In this document: piece by piece, positions 42,917 to 54,191 of the stretch | How the letters are laid out: every line of letters begins with the position of its first letter | How positions within the stretch are numbered: position 1 is the first letter of the stretch | NCBI GenBank assembly: GCA_030525745.1 | Contig: JAUNED010000001.1 | Coordinates: 100,093-164,092, forward strand | Source of the DNA: Lonepinella koalarum | Lineage (GTDB): Bacteria; Pseudomonadota; Gammaproteobacteria; Enterobacterales; Pasteurellaceae | Length of the DNA stretch: 64,000 bases | Direction: 5' to 3' | The notes under the pieces: model-generated | Seen by the model: the letters and a program-made list of their open reading frames with translations, nothing else | The model's database searches: none | Told to the model about the DNA's origin: nothing | Position numbers and translations under genes: made by a program

Positions 42917-43963
42917 ATGCAAAGAAATACATTAATTCAATTTTTAGTGGCTTGCGCTGCCCTGGTTATTATTTTAGCCGGTGTGAAAGCTGCTGTGGAA
43001 ATTGTGGTTCCCTTTTTACTGTCGCTGTTTATTGCGATTATTTGTTCACCGGTAATAAAATGGATGACCGAGAGAAAAGTGCCACATTGGTTAGCGATTT
43101 CCATTTTGTTTTTAGCGATTTTAGTGATTTTTTTCTTTTTGGTTGGATTGATTAACAGTTCTATTCGAGAATTTTCTCAATCCATACCGCAATACAAAGT
43201 TTTGTTGGCAGAAAGAGTGAATTATTTGATTATGTTGGCAAAAAAATGGAATTTGTCGATTAATATCAATAAGGAAGTGATTTCTGATAAATTGGATCCA
43301 AGCGCTATAATGAATTTTGTCAGTAGTTTATTGATGAATTTTTCTAATGTTGTTTCCAGTGCGTTTGTGTTGATTTTAGTTGTTGTATTTATGCTATTGG
43401 AAGCACCGACAGCAAAATATAAATTAAATTTGCTTCTGCGTAATACTGCACATGAACAATGGGAGGAAGACGGACATTTGGATCGGATCCTTGAGGGTAT
43501 TATTCGCTATTTAGGTGTAAAAAGTGCGGTTAGTTTATTGACAGGCATATTGGTTTGGGCATTATTGGAAATCATGAATGTGCAATATGCGGTTCTCTGG
43601 GCAACGCTGACCTTTTTGTTGAACTATATTCCCAATGTTGGTTCAATTATTGCCGCTGTGCCAATTATTCTACAAGCTTTTTTATTAAATGGTTTTGTTG
43701 ATGGATTTATCGTTGCCGGTGGTGTGATTGGTATTAATATGATAGTAGGTAATGTGGTGGAACCTAAAATGATGGGGAGAACTTTGGGATTATCTACCTT
43801 AGTGGTATTTCTTTCACTTTTATTTTGGGGTTGGTTGCTTGGTACTGTAGGCATGCTACTTTCTGTGCCATTAACCATTGCGCTTAAAATTGTATTGGAG
43901 TCTAGCCCGAGTACTCAGCACTATGCGGTGTTGCTGGGAAATGTGCAAGAAGAGATTAAATAA
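42917..43963 (+). CDS. AI-2E family transporter / permease
   Basis: A 348-residue inner-membrane protein of the UPF0118 (AI-2E_transport) family. It has about seven membrane segments, a periplasmic-size soluble region around residues 65-155, and the family motif 'NYIPNVGSIIAAVPI' followed by 'GNVVEPKMMGRTLGLSTLVVFLSLLFWGWLLG'-like sequence (read in part). Members include TqsA, PerM and YdiK; the real substrate is unknown for most. The ATG is 15 bases after glnB. An uptake signal overlaps the glnB stop region. Confidence 0.85.
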   Translation: MQRNTLIQFLVACAALVIILAGVKAAVEIVVPFLLSLFIAIICSPVIKWMTERKVPHWLAISILFLAILVIFFFLVGLINSSIREFSQSIPQYKVLLAERVNYLIMLAKKWNLSININKEVISDKLDPSAIMNFVSSLLMNFSNVVSSAFVLILVVVFMLLEAPTAKYKLNLLLRNTAHEQWEEDGHLDRILEGIIRYLGVKSAVSLLTGILVWALLEIMNVQYAVLWATLTFLLNYIPNVGSIIAAVPIILQAFLLNGFVDGFIVAGGVIGINMIVGNVVEPKMMGRTLGLSTLVVFLSLLFWGWLLGTVGMLLSVPLTIALKIVLESSPSTQHYAVLLGNVQEEIK

Positions 43964-43967
43964 AAGC

Positions 43968-44003
43968 AAAGAGGCGTCATTTGAAATAATGACGCCTCTT
44001 TTG
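43968..44003 (+). terminator. Strong intrinsic terminator after the AI-2E family gene
   Basis: AAAGAGGCGTCATT / AATGACGCCTCTTT with a 6-base loop, followed by TTTT. It separates the plus-strand operon from the TonB receptor region. Confidence 0.88.
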
Positions 44004-44320
44004 ATTTAGAGCCGGCACAACTCTTGCTATAACAATTATCGCAATGTAAATGTAATCTAGAGTTTAACAAGAAAGAAAAAATCCTTCTATTAAGTCTGAA
44101 AACCGAAATTTAATATAAAGGAAGAATGCATTATTCTTAGTAAAGCCAAGGAGGGCTAACTCTATCGTACCGATCTAGTATGAAGTGTCAATTTTATATC
44201 ATGTACAACTTGAAAATAGAAATAATTATCATTTATACTTGCTATGCGTTATAAAGGCATATTCTTTTTGTGCCTTTAGGCGATTATGACTTTAATTATT
44301 TGTTATAGGAAATGAAATAA
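44004..44320. other. AT-rich 317-bp gap before the TonB-dependent receptor gene
   Basis: I see no gene here. It holds the long leader of the receptor gene, a possible Fur-type site near 44,218, and 'TTGCTATGCGTTATAAAGG', in which TATAAAG may be a -10. It has no uptake signal. Confidence 0.5.
44216..44236 (+). promoter_or_regulatory. Possible Fur box upstream of the TonB-dependent receptor gene
   Basis: AGAAATAATTATCATTTAT matches the 19-bp Fur consensus at about 11 positions, with the half-site AATTATCATT clear. A Fur site would fit iron-regulated uptake. Confidence 0.35.
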
Positions 44321-46867
44321 ATGAAAAGTAAAAAATATGTATTTAATTTGGCCTTTCTAATGCTGGTATCTTCGGTATGTGCGGTAGGGGCAGAAGATAA
44401 TATGTTGGATGTTATCGAAGTGGAAACGCAGGCAGTAAAAAAGACCGATGAGGTGTTTATTAAGACTGGTGCGATAAGCACGCGTGATAAAGTGATGGAA
44501 GCAAATCAGAGTCTAGAGTATATCGTTCGCTCTATACCAGGGTCCTTTACACAGATGGATAAATCTCAAGGTGCAGTTTCGGTTAATATTCGTGGCGGTT
44601 CGGGATTTGGTCGTGCAAATACGATTATTGATGGTGTGAGTCAAACCTTTTATGCAAGTTCAACGGATGATGGGGGACGTTCGGGAGGAACGTCTCAATT
44701 TGGTGCTTTTATTGATCCAAGCTTTTTGGTTTCTGTGGATGTAGAAAGGGGAACATTTAATGGAAGTAGCGGTGGAAATACATTATTGGGAGCAGCTAAT
44801 TTTAAAACTATTGGTGTTAATGATTTGGTTAGGAAGAGTAACTCAGTTGGTGTGATGTCTAGAATGACATTTGGAAATAATGCCATAGGCCCTGATTATA
44901 TGGGAATGATTGGAGGTAAATATACATTAAGTGATACGGCTTGGATAGGCGGATTATTTGGTTATAGCCAACGTAAGATTTCTCAAGATTATAAAGTTGG
45001 TGGTGGTCGTAAAGTAACAGAAAGCTCGATTGATTTAAGTGAAATCAATGAGTTAGATAAAGAAGGAACGACAACATCCCCTTTTAATGCAGAACATTTA
45101 AAACAGCAACCAAAGAGTCGCTTAGCTAAATTAGAATATGGTAATAAATATCAAACGATGACGCTTTCTTATCGTGATTATCAAAGTCACGTTGGCGGTA
45201 GAGATTTAAAAAATCAGAACAATCAGTTGAATTATCGCTTTCATTTACCGGATTCATCTTGGTTAGATTTTCAGATTATCTATGCTAAAAATCAAGGTAA
45301 GCAGGATTATAAGAAAGGAGCTCGAATTAATAATAAATATTTATTACAAGATTTGACGATTAATAATAAAGCCACAACTTTAGGTTTGAGTAATACATTT
45401 AGAATATCTCCGTTTAAAGGCAGCGATTGGGAAATGAATGTCGGTTTTAATCGTTTGAATAATCGATATAGTAAAAGCAGGAATCCTGTAGAATTGAATT
45501 ATAATTTAGAGAATGGTGAAACCAATGAAGAGGATGATTCTATAGGTATGACGGCTGTTCGTAAGGCTCTTTATACTTCCACATTCCAACCAGATGGAGA
45601 GCAAAAATTTCATACATTTTATATTGATAATCGGTTCAACTATGGCAGATTTGGACTAGATGTTAATGCGAATATAAATACCTCTTATTTTTCAGGTCAG
45701 CGTTTTAAGTATTTACCTTTTTATATTCAAGAATTGGAATCTGAAATCAACAATGTAACTAGAAAGCGACAGTATGAACAACTAAAAGAATTACAGAATC
45801 AATTAGAGAGTTTGCAGAGAAAACATTGTGAGTATATTCCGGATGAAGATTTTCCTGATGATCCGGAATTGGGAGAGTTTAAGTGTGGTGATAAGAATAT
45901 CCCGATGATGACCAAAGGAAAACATAAGCGAATTAATTATTCTGCAACGTTATCTGCATATTTTCACGATTTATTCACTCCTTTTGTGAGTTATTCTCAA
46001 ACTCATCGAGCTCCTAACATTAAAGAAATTTTCTTTTCTAATTTGGGTGATTACGGGGTAAATACGAATTTACAACCTGAGAAAGCAAAAACAATTCAAG
46101 TTGGTTTCAATGGTTTTAAAGAAGGGCTATTTACAGAGAGTGATAAATTGGGATTTAAACTGTTATTTTATAAAACCCGTTTGAAAAATTATATTTATAA
46201 TGTTCAACACACACCAATAGGGAGCGCTCCAGGGTTATTCATTTTACATAAAAATTACGATAAACCAGTTAATATGAAAGGGGTGGAACTTGAATTAAGT
46301 TATGATATAGGTACTTTTTATACAAATTTAGCTTATGCCAGACAGAATACCAATCAGCCGGTCTCTTTTACTGATGCTGCTTCAAGAGTTGATGGTTCTT
46401 CAAGTTATGGTTTTAAAACTCAGGGGTTTGGTGCCAGCAAAATTTCAGCGTTGCCGAAAGATTATGGATCATTAGAATTAGGCACAAGATGGTTTGATAA
46501 AAAGTTACAAATTGGTGGTGTTGCAAAATATTATGGTAAAAGTAAACGTATTGCCATTGATGAGTTTAACTATACTTATTATCCAAATAGTCACATTATA
46601 AAAGAAACTCATCGAATTGAGGAAATAATTAATAAGCAACCTATTATTGTTGATTTTTATATCAGTTATGAACCTATTAAATTACTTACTCTTAAATTAG
46701 AATTACAAAATGCATTTGATAAGAAATATATTGATCCGCTTGATGCAAATAATGATGCAGCTAGTCAGCGGGTTCGTAATTTTGATATAAGTGATGAGCC
46801 TATTTATGTGCTTAATAATTATGCGAGAGGAAGAACAATTATTTTTAGTGTGAGTTATAAATTCTAG
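44321..46867 (+). CDS. TonB-dependent outer membrane receptor, substrate unknown
   Basis: 848 residues. A signal peptide (core 'FLMLVSSVCAVGA') is followed by a TonB-box-like 'MLDVIEVE', a plug domain (about 50-175; 'SVNIRGGSGFGRANTIIDGV') and a 22-strand barrel ending FSVSYKF. A 65-residue Glu/Gln-rich insert near 480-545 holds the only conspicuous Cys pair ('KHCEYI...FKCGDKN'), perhaps a disulfide-closed extracellular loop. It could take up haem, a siderophore or a metal-chaperone protein; nothing in the sequence decides. It is monocistronic, AT-rich, and has no uptake signal in it or around it (43,530-48,866), unlike its neighbours. Confidence 0.88.
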   Translation: MKSKKYVFNLAFLMLVSSVCAVGAEDNMLDVIEVETQAVKKTDEVFIKTGAISTRDKVMEANQSLEYIVRSIPGSFTQMDKSQGAVSVNIRGGSGFGRANTIIDGVSQTFYASSTDDGGRSGGTSQFGAFIDPSFLVSVDVERGTFNGSSGGNTLLGAANFKTIGVNDLVRKSNSVGVMSRMTFGNNAIGPDYMGMIGGKYTLSDTAWIGGLFGYSQRKISQDYKVGGGRKVTESSIDLSEINELDKEGTTTSPFNAEHLKQQPKSRLAKLEYGNKYQTMTLSYRDYQSHVGGRDLKNQNNQLNYRFHLPDSSWLDFQIIYAKNQGKQDYKKGARINNKYLLQDLTINNKATTLGLSNTFRISPFKGSDWEMNVGFNRLNNRYSKSRNPVELNYNLENGETNEEDDSIGMTAVRKALYTSTFQPDGEQKFHTFYIDNRFNYGRFGLDVNANINTSYFSGQRFKYLPFYIQELESEINNVTRKRQYEQLKELQNQLESLQRKHCEYIPDEDFPDDPELGEFKCGDKNIPMMTKGKHKRINYSATLSAYFHDLFTPFVSYSQTHRAPNIKEIFFSNLGDYGVNTNLQPEKAKTIQVGFNGFKEGLFTESDKLGFKLLFYKTRLKNYIYNVQHTPIGSAPGLFILHKNYDKPVNMKGVELELSYDIGTFYTNLAYARQNTNQPVSFTDAASRVDGSSSYGFKTQGFGASKISALPKDYGSLELGTRWFDKKLQIGGVAKYYGKSKRIAIDEFNYTYYPNSHIIKETHRIEEIINKQPIIVDFYISYEPIKLLTLKLELQNAFDKKYIDPLDANNDAASQRVRNFDISDEPIYVLNNYARGRTIIFSVSYKF

Positions 46868-46896
46868 TATAGTAGCGTTATATAAGGGAAATTACT

Positions 46897-46940
46897 AAAG
46901 GACTGTTTCTATATTTTCAAGGAAATAGTCCTTTATTTTT
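46897..46940 (+). terminator. Terminator after the TonB-dependent receptor gene
   Basis: AAAGGACTGTTTC / GAAATAGTCCTTT (one G:U pair, 12-base loop) followed by ATTTTT. Confidence 0.75.
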
Positions 46941-46963
46941 AATATTAGGGAAGGAGGTTATAA

Positions 46964-47023
46964 ATGGAGTGGTTTCTAAGCATAATCCTGTGGGACGTGG
47001 TGGATTTTTCCCATCTCATTTAA
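46964..47023 (+). CDS. Possible 19-residue hydrophobic peptide after a perfect Shine-Dalgarno site
   Basis: AAGGAGG (46951-46957) lies 6 bases before an ATG that opens MEWFLSIILWDVVDFSHLI and stops. This is the strongest ribosome site in the region, yet it lies after a terminator. An overlapping frame (46969-47040) reads a different 23-residue tail ending FPSHLKHQFK, stopping 1 base before the queH end. Either may be real, or both may be the ruin of a larger gene. No homology is claimed. Confidence 0.25.
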   Translation: MEWFLSIILWDVVDFSHLI

Positions 47024-47041
47024 AACATCAATTTAAATAGT

Positions 47042-47791
47042 TTAATCCGGTGAATAATACAATTTCCCGATTTCAATTCTGGCGCGTCCGGTTTCCAAAC
47101 GCCATTTATTGCTGTCGCGTAAGGAATACACGCAACCGCAGTATTCTTGTTGATAGAAGCGTTCTCGTTTGCTGATTTCAATCATACGGGCGGATCCACC
47201 ACCTTTACGCCAGTTATAATCCCAATAAATGACATTATCAAATTTTGCCGCTGCACGATGACCGCAGTCATTAATTTGATTCATGTCTTTCCAACGGGAA
47301 ATACCTAAGCAACTGGTGAATACAGGAAAACCATTGTCGTGTGCATATTTAGCCGCTTTTTCAAAGCGCATATCAAAACACATTGTGCAACGAATGCCAC
47401 GTTCCGGTTCCCACTCCATTCCTTTGGCTTTTTTGAACCATTCTTTACGATCATTTTCGTAATCATCGTCTAAATCAATAAAGGGAATACCCCATTTTTC
47501 CGCAAAACGAATATTTTCTTCTTTACGTAGTAAATATTCTTTCAATGGGTGAATATTCGGGTTGTAGAAATAAATGGTAAATTCGATCCCTGATGCATGA
47601 ATAGCTTCCATAACTTCTCCCGAACAAGGGGCGCAACAGGAATGAAGGAGCAATTTATTATGTCCGTTAGGTAAGCTGAGTTTTTCCCGTACAAAAGGGG
47701 CATTAGGATCCTTACCTTTACGAGTTAATTTCCGTTTGTCCTGTAGTGCTTGTTGATGTTCTACAGGTTGTTGAGTTAGTTGTTCAGTCAT
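47042..47791 (-). CDS. queH: Epoxyqueuosine reductase QueH
   Basis: Reduces epoxyqueuosine to queuosine in tRNA as an alternative to QueG. The 249-residue protein shows the family cysteine motifs: '[13 protein letters not shown]' near residue 50, '[13 protein letters not shown]' in the middle, and 'YCGCVYSL' near the C-terminus; these bind the [4Fe-4S] cluster and a second metal. '[12 protein letters not shown]' and '[11 protein letters not shown]' are typical. It is single, between the receptor gene and ispB. Confidence 0.93.
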   Translation of the reverse strand: MTEQLTQQPVEHQQALQDKRKLTRKGKDPNAPFVREKLSLPNGHNKLLLHSCCAPCSGEVMEAIHASGIEFTIYFYNPNIHPLKEYLLRKEENIRFAEKWGIPFIDLDDDYENDRKEWFKKAKGMEWEPERGIRCTMCFDMRFEKAAKYAHDNGFPVFTSCLGISRWKDMNQINDCGHRAAAKFDNVIYWDYNWRKGGGSARMIEISKRERFYQQEYCGCVYSLRDSNKWRLETGRARIEIGKLYYSPD

Positions 47792-47840
47792 AGTGTAAAA
47801 TAAAAGTGCGGGTAAAATTTTTCTTGTTTTGAGATATTGA

Positions 47841-48833
47841 TCAATAATTACGATCTACAGACAAATAAGCCAATGAGATTAAGGCCTGTTTGTATTCGCT
47901 TTCAGCAAGGATCGCAATTGCGTCCACTGCTTTTTGTGCCTCCTCTCTGGCTCGTTGCATAGCATAATCTAAGGATTTATGTTCTGTCATAATTGCTAAA
48001 ACCTGGTCAAGAACGGCAAGGTTTCCCCCTTGTTCAATGGTTTCTCGAATAAGTTGTGCTTGTTCTGGATGGCCTGAACGCATTGCGTGTAATAAAGGTA
48101 AGGTGGGCTTGCCTTCGGCTAAATCATCACCCACATTTTTACCTAAGGTGGTAGCATTAGCACTGTAATCCAGCACATCATCGACTAATTGAAAGGCTGT
48201 GCCTAAATAACGGCCATAATCCCGTAAGGCTTTTTCTTGTGCTTCGGTGGCATTCGCAACAATGGCAGCAGTTTGAGTGGCAACTTCAAATAAACGGGCA
48301 GTTTTACTATAGATTACTTTCATATAGTTTTCTTCCGTTGTATTCGGATCGCAAATATTCATCAATTGTTGCACTTCACCTTCTGCAATCACATTGGTTG
48401 CATCAGACATAATTTGCAAAATTTTCAATGAATTCAGTTGCGTCATGAGTTGGAAAGCACGTGTATAAATAAAGTCACCTACCAACACACTGGCAGCATT
48501 GCCGAATTCTGCGTTTGCTGTAGGATTGCCTCGTCTCATTGCCGATTCATCAACTACATCATCGTGCAATAAGGTTGCAGTATGAATAAATTCAATAAAA
48601 GCGGCACAGGTAATATGTTGTTCGCCTTGATAGCCCAGAGCTTTAGCAGCTAATGTAGCGATGGCAGGGCGGATACGCTTTCCACCACTTTGAACAATAT
48701 AAAAACCTAATTGATTAATCAGTGCTACATCGGAATTAAGCTGTGCTAAAATTTTTTCATTCACTGATTGCATATCTGTCGCAATTAATTGTTGAATTGC
48801 ATTCATATCCATTAATTGAGTAGTTGTAGTCAT
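47841..48833 (-). CDS. ispB: Octaprenyl diphosphate synthase
   Basis: Trans-prenyltransferase that makes the side chain of ubiquinone and menaquinone. The first Asp-rich motif is '[15 protein letters not shown]', the second '[11 protein letters not shown]'. 330 aa matches the family. The first Met is used here; Met8 and Met10 are alternatives, with no strong ribosome site before any. It is divergent from rplU, the common gamma-proteobacterial order. Confidence 0.94.
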   Translation of the reverse strand: MTTTTQLMDMNAIQQLIATDMQSVNEKILAQLNSDVALINQLGFYIVQSGGKRIRPAIATLAAKALGYQGEQHITCAAFIEFIHTATLLHDDVVDESAMRRGNPTANAEFGNAASVLVGDFIYTRAFQLMTQLNSLKILQIMSDATNVIAEGEVQQLMNICDPNTTEENYMKVIYSKTARLFEVATQTAAIVANATEAQEKALRDYGRYLGTAFQLVDDVLDYSANATTLGKNVGDDLAEGKPTLPLLHAMRSGHPEQAQLIRETIEQGGNLAVLDQVLAIMTEHKSLDYAMQRAREEAQKAVDAIAILAESEYKQALISLAYLSVDRNY

Positions 48834-48954
48834 AATGGCTGTTTATTCTCTAAATTTGAAGACTAAAGTGCGGTGAATTTTACCCGATTTTTCTCAGTTT
48901 CTGAAATTAAACCGCCGCATTTTCACAATTTTTTTATTTTATTGTAAATAGCAC

Positions 48955-48983
48955 TTGCTATCAGTGAATTTTTTCCGTAGAAT
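48955..48983 (+). promoter_or_regulatory. Promoter of the rplU-rpmA operon
   Basis: TTGCTA (48955-48960), a 17-base spacer and TAGAAT (48978-48983), about 83 bases before the rplU ATG. Confidence 0.65.
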
Positions 48984-49066
48984 TTGCGACCTATTTATAT
49001 GATTTTATCTGCACGAAAAATGAACTCAATAGAGGCTCAAAAAAGTGCAAAGTTAGCGGAGTATTT

Positions 49067-49378
49067 ATGTACGCAGTTTTTCAAAGTGGCGGTAAGCAAC
49101 ACCGTGTTAGCGAAGGTCAAGTAGTTCGTTTAGAAAAACTTGAATTAGCTACAGGTGCAACAGTTGAATTTGATTCAGTGTTGATGGTCGTTAATGGCGA
49201 AGATGTTAAAATTGGTGCACCGGTTGTTGCCGGCGCAAAAGTAGTGGCTGAAGTTGTAGCACAAGGTCGTGGCGAGAAAGTTAAAATCGTTAAGTTCCGT
49301 CGTCGTAAACACAGCCGTAAACAACAAGGTCATCGTCAGTGGTTCACAGAAGTGAAAATCACTGGGATTCAAGCATAA
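49067..49378 (+). CDS. rplU: 50S ribosomal protein L21
   Basis: The 103-residue protein starts [14 protein letters not shown] and ends in the basic '[21 protein letters not shown]'-type tail typical of L21. It binds 23S rRNA and neighbours L20. It is the first gene of rplU-rpmA-eamA-obgE. Confidence 0.98.
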   Translation: MYAVFQSGGKQHRVSEGQVVRLEKLELATGATVEFDSVLMVVNGEDVKIGAPVVAGAKVVAEVVAQGRGEKVKIVKFRRRKHSRKQQGHRQWFTEVKITGIQA

Positions 49379-49398
49379 TTTCAGAGGAGATCTAGAAG

Positions 49399-49656
49399 AT
49401 GGCAACTAAAAAAGCTGGTGGTTCAACTCGTAACGGTCGTGATTCTGAAGCTAAACGCCTTGGTGTTAAACGTTTCGGTGGCGAATCTGTATTAGCAGGT
49501 AGCATTATTGTTCGTCAACGTGGTACAAAATTCCACGCAGGTACAAATGTAGGTATGGGGAAAGACCACACACTATTTGCAACTGCAGACGGTAAAGTAA
49601 AATTTGAAGTAAAAGGCGAAAAAAGCCGTAAATATGTCAGCATCGTTGCTGAATAA
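49399..49656 (+). CDS. rpmA: 50S ribosomal protein L27
   Basis: 85 residues, starting [22 protein letters not shown], whose N-terminal tail reaches the peptidyl transferase centre. '[15 protein letters not shown]' is the core motif. It lies 20 bases after rplU with GGAGAT before the ATG. Confidence 0.98.
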   Translation: MATKKAGGSTRNGRDSEAKRLGVKRFGGESVLAGSIIVRQRGTKFHAGTNVGMGKDHTLFATADGKVKFEVKGEKSRKYVSIVAE

Positions 49657-49677
49657 TCTTCAAGTAAGATAAATAAG

Positions 49678-49708
49678 AAACCTCGCTAAATTTTAGTGAG
49701 GTTTTTTT
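49678..49708 (+). terminator. Terminator after rpmA
   Basis: AAACCTCGCTAAA pairs with TTTAGTGAGGTTT (one G:U pair) and is followed by TTTT. It may limit transcription into eamA and obgE. Confidence 0.75.
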
Positions 49709-49722
49709 ATTAGGATAAATGA

Positions 49723-50637
49723 ATGCGTAAAAATCCTGTTTTAGGCCTGTTCTATGCCTTGCTTGCTACAGCAACATGGGGGACATTGCCGATTATTGCC
49801 CAACCTATATTATCGGTAATGAATGCTCAGACTTTCGTATGGTATCGTTTTATGATTGCGGGACTAGGATTATTTTTCTTTTTTGTTCTCACTAAAAGAT
49901 TGCCGACAGCCTCCGCTTTTACACCAAGAATTATAAAATTAATTATCTTGGGGGTTATTGGACTGGCCGGTAATTTCTTTTTATTTAGTGAAGCACTTAA
50001 TTATATTTCTCCTACAACCAATCAGGTGTTGTGGCAACTTGCCCCTTTTACGATGATTTTATGTGGTGTATTGATTTTTAAAGAAAAATTTGGTTTTCAT
50101 CAAAAAATGGGATTAATATTATTAGTGGGCGGATTACTGGCATTTTTTAATGAAAAGATGGCTGAAATTTTTCAATTTGGTTCTTATGCGTTGGGAATTA
50201 TTATTGCTGCCTCCGCAGCGATCATTTGGGTTTGCTACGGTATTGCACAAAAATTATTATTGCAAACCTTTACCTCTCAGCAAATTTTATTGATTATTTA
50301 CTTAGGGTGTACTTTAGTATTAATGCCTTTTACTACCCCTTCACAACTATTTGAATTAAAAGGTTTTTTATTGGGTAGTTTTATTTATTGTTGTATGAAT
50401 ACATTGATAGGATATGGAGCCTATGCGGAGGCTTTGAATCATTGGGATGCGACCAAAGTGAGTGTAATTACAATTTTACTGCCTGTATTTACTATGCTAT
50501 TTTCTCATTTGGGGCATTATTTTTTTCCAACAACCTTTGCAGAATTGAAAATGAACGGACTGAGTTATTTAGGCGCATTTATTGTGGTTACGGGTAGCCT
50601 CTTATCTGCAATTGGACATAAGATATTTAATAGATAG
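49723..50637 (+). CDS. EamA/DMT-family transporter (YhbE-like)
   Basis: 304 residues with ten predicted membrane helices in two EamA repeats ('GLFYALLATATWGTLPIIAQ' begins the first). The place between rpmA and obgE matches yhbE in E. coli. DMT members export or import small metabolites such as amino acids; the substrate is unknown. AGGATAAATGA precedes the ATG. Confidence 0.85.
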   Translation: MRKNPVLGLFYALLATATWGTLPIIAQPILSVMNAQTFVWYRFMIAGLGLFFFFVLTKRLPTASAFTPRIIKLIILGVIGLAGNFFLFSEALNYISPTTNQVLWQLAPFTMILCGVLIFKEKFGFHQKMGLILLVGGLLAFFNEKMAEIFQFGSYALGIIIAASAAIIWVCYGIAQKLLLQTFTSQQILLIIYLGCTLVLMPFTTPSQLFELKGFLLGSFIYCCMNTLIGYGAYAEALNHWDATKVSVITILLPVFTMLFSHLGHYFFPTTFAELKMNGLSYLGAFIVVTGSLLSAIGHKIFNR

Positions 50638-50666
50638 GTAATTACCTGTCTTTGAGGAGAATATAA

Positions 50667-51836
<1,170 letters not shown>

Positions 51837-51913
51837 GATCTGAAAAAGTGCGGTCAAAATTGAGCAAGTTTTTTGACCGTATTTTATTTTTCATAGATAT
51901 TTTAGGTGATTTG

Positions 51914-52804
51914 ATGCAATTATCGACAAAATTACAGGGCTGGCACTATGCTTTTTTAGGCTATGCTTCTTGGGGCATTTTTCCTATTTACTGGTCACCG
52001 TTATTTTCATCGGTAATGCCGGCGGATCAAATTTTAGCTTATCGTGTTATTTTTTCTGCCTTGTTTGCGGTATTTTTGGTGATTTTGTTTAGGCAAGGCA
52101 GGGTAGTATTAAATGCCTTCAAAAGCCCTAAAATTTTGCTGATGTTCTTGATCACTTCGTTAATGATTGGGATTAATTGGTTAGTGTATTTATGGGCGCT
52201 GGTGAATAATCATATTTTAGATGCGAGCCTTGGCTATTTTATTAACCCATTGGTTAACGTGTTTCTCGGCTGGCTAGTATTAAAAGAGCGGTTAAATCCT
52301 ACACAATTATTGGCATTATTATCAGCGGCATTAGGCATTTTATGGTTAGCCATACCGGCAGGACAAATTCCGTGGGTCGCATTATCATTAGCACTAAGTT
52401 TCGCCGTTTATGCGTTAATTCGCAAATTAGCGCCGATTGAAGCATTAGCCGGATTAACCTTAGAAACCCTATTAATGTTACCTGTAGCCATAGGTTATTT
52501 ATATTATTGCTATATGCAGGGTAGTTTGGTATGGAGTGAATTAACCACATTGCAATCCCTCGTATTATATGGTTCCGGAGCAGCGACGACATTACCTCTG
52601 ATTTGGTTTGCGATTGGTGCAAGGAAAATCTCAATGTCCTTATTGGGCATGTTGCAATATACCTCTCCAACATTACAATTCTTGTGTGGTTTTTTCTTGT
52701 TTGGGGAAACACTTTCTATGCAACGAATGATAGGTTATCTCTTGGTTTGGCTGGGAGTAGTGATTTTTTTATGGGGAATGAAAGCAAAACTTAAATCTGC
52801 TTAA
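51914..52804 (+). CDS. rarD: EamA-family transporter RarD
   Basis: 296 residues with ten membrane helices; 'GYASWGIFPIYWSPLF' and 'LQYTSPTLQFLCGFFLFGE' are characteristic of RarD rather than other EamA proteins. The open frame runs upstream to a GTG inside an uptake signal, but the ATG at 51914 has AGGTGATTTG before it and gives the family N-terminus. It is convergent with gltA. Substrate unknown. Confidence 0.87.
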   Translation: MQLSTKLQGWHYAFLGYASWGIFPIYWSPLFSSVMPADQILAYRVIFSALFAVFLVILFRQGRVVLNAFKSPKILLMFLITSLMIGINWLVYLWALVNNHILDASLGYFINPLVNVFLGWLVLKERLNPTQLLALLSAALGILWLAIPAGQIPWVALSLALSFAVYALIRKLAPIEALAGLTLETLLMLPVAIGYLYYCYMQGSLVWSELTTLQSLVLYGSGAATTLPLIWFAIGARKISMSLLGMLQYTSPTLQFLCGFFLFGETLSMQRMIGYLLVWLGVVIFLWGMKAKLKSA

Positions 52805-52809
52805 AAATA

Positions 52810-52856
52810 AAAAGTGCGGTTGAAAAACAAAGAGAATTTCAACCGCACTTTTTTAA
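52810..52856. terminator. Uptake-signal inverted pair as bidirectional terminator between rarD and gltA
   Basis: AAAAGTGCGGTTGAAA (52810-52825) and TTTCAACCGCACTTTT (52837-52852) form a perfect 16-bp stem with an 11-base loop; T-run on the right, A-run on the left. Confidence 0.87.
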
Positions 52857-52862
52857 TTAAAA

Positions 52863-54149
52863 TTATTCTTTATCCATTTTTTCAAATGGGCGTTCTGTAT
52901 GCCCGACATATAATTGGCGTGGGCGGACAATTTTAATATTGCCTTGACGATACATTTCTTTCCAGTGGGCAATCCAACCAACGGTTCTGGCTAATGCAAA
53001 GATTACGGTGAACATTGACACCGGAATACCGATGGCTTTTAAGATAATACCGGAATAGAAATCCACATTCGGATAGAGTTTACGTTCGATAAAGTAAGGA
53101 TCCGTTAATGCGATGCGTTCCAATTCCATTGCAACATCAAATAAGGGATCTTGAATATTTAGTTCTTGTAAGACTTCGTGACAGGTTTTGCGCATAACTT
53201 TAGCGCGAGGATCGTAGTTTTTGTATACACGATGTCCGAAGCCCATTAAGCGGAACGGATCGTCTTTATCCTTAGCTCGGGCAATAAATTCCGGAATGCG
53301 ATCAACAGAACCGATTTCTTCCAACATACGAATGCAGGCTTCATTTGCACCGCCGTGAGCCGGTCCCCAAAGAGAAGCGATACCGGCAGCGATACAAGCA
53401 TATGGATTCGCGCCGGAAGAGGCGGCATTGCGCACTGTGGAAGTGGAAGCATTTTGTTCATGGTCGGCATGTAAAATAAAAATTTTATCCATAGCACGTT
53501 CTAATACCGGATTGACTTCATAAGGTTCGCAAGGGGTGGCGAACATCATGTAGAGGAAGTTACCGGCGTAGGATAAGCGGTTTTGCGGGAACATAAAGGG
53601 CTGACCGATAGAATATTTGTAACACATTGCCGCTAAAGTCGGCATTTTGGCTAGTAAGCGAATGGCAGTTAATTCTCGGTGACTTTCATCATTTACATCC
53701 AATACATCATGATAGAATGCTGCTAAAGCACCGCTCACACCACACATTACCGCCATTGGGTGAGAGTCTCTACGGAATCCTTGGAAAAAGCGGGCTAATT
53801 GTTCGTGTACTAAACTATGACGGGTAACAAGTTGTTTAAAACGTTGATATTCTTCTTTGGTAGGCCGCTCACAAAATAATAATAAATAGGCGACTTCCAA
53901 ATAATCGGCATTGGCAGCCAAATCGGAAATAGGGTAACCACGGTGTAATAAAATACCTTCATCACCATCGATATAAGTAATTTCGGATTCGCAGGAGGCA
54001 GTACTCATAAAGCCCGGGTCGTAAGTGAATAAGTGATTTTTTACTAAAGGTTGCACGTCAATAGCGTTATAACCCACAGAGGCTTTGTGAACAGGTAGGT
54101 CAAATTCACGACCGTCGCTGAGTGTTAATTTTGCGGTAAGTTCAGTCAT
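52863..54149 (-). CDS. gltA: Citrate synthase, type II
   Basis: Condenses acetyl-CoA and oxaloacetate. Motifs are '[18 protein letters not shown]', '[11 protein letters not shown]' with one active His, '[10 protein letters not shown]' with the second, and '[15 protein letters not shown]'. 428 aa is the hexameric, NADH-sensitive type of gram-negative bacteria. AAGGAAAAA precedes the ATG. It stands divergent from sucA without the sdhCDAB genes that separate them in E. coli. Confidence 0.96.
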   Translation of the reverse strand: MTELTAKLTLSDGREFDLPVHKASVGYNAIDVQPLVKNHLFTYDPGFMSTASCESEITYIDGDEGILLHRGYPISDLAANADYLEVAYLLLFCERPTKEEYQRFKQLVTRHSLVHEQLARFFQGFRRDSHPMAVMCGVSGALAAFYHDVLDVNDESHRELTAIRLLAKMPTLAAMCYKYSIGQPFMFPQNRLSYAGNFLYMMFATPCEPYEVNPVLERAMDKIFILHADHEQNASTSTVRNAASSGANPYACIAAGIASLWGPAHGGANEACIRMLEEIGSVDRIPEFIARAKDKDDPFRLMGFGHRVYKNYDPRAKVMRKTCHEVLQELNIQDPLFDVAMELERIALTDPYFIERKLYPNVDFYSGIILKAIGIPVSMFTVIFALARTVGWIAHWKEMYRQGNIKIVRPRQLYVGHTERPFEKMDKE

Positions 54150-54191
54150 TATTTTTTCCTTTTTAGTTGTGTTTGAATGTTGCCGGTTATC

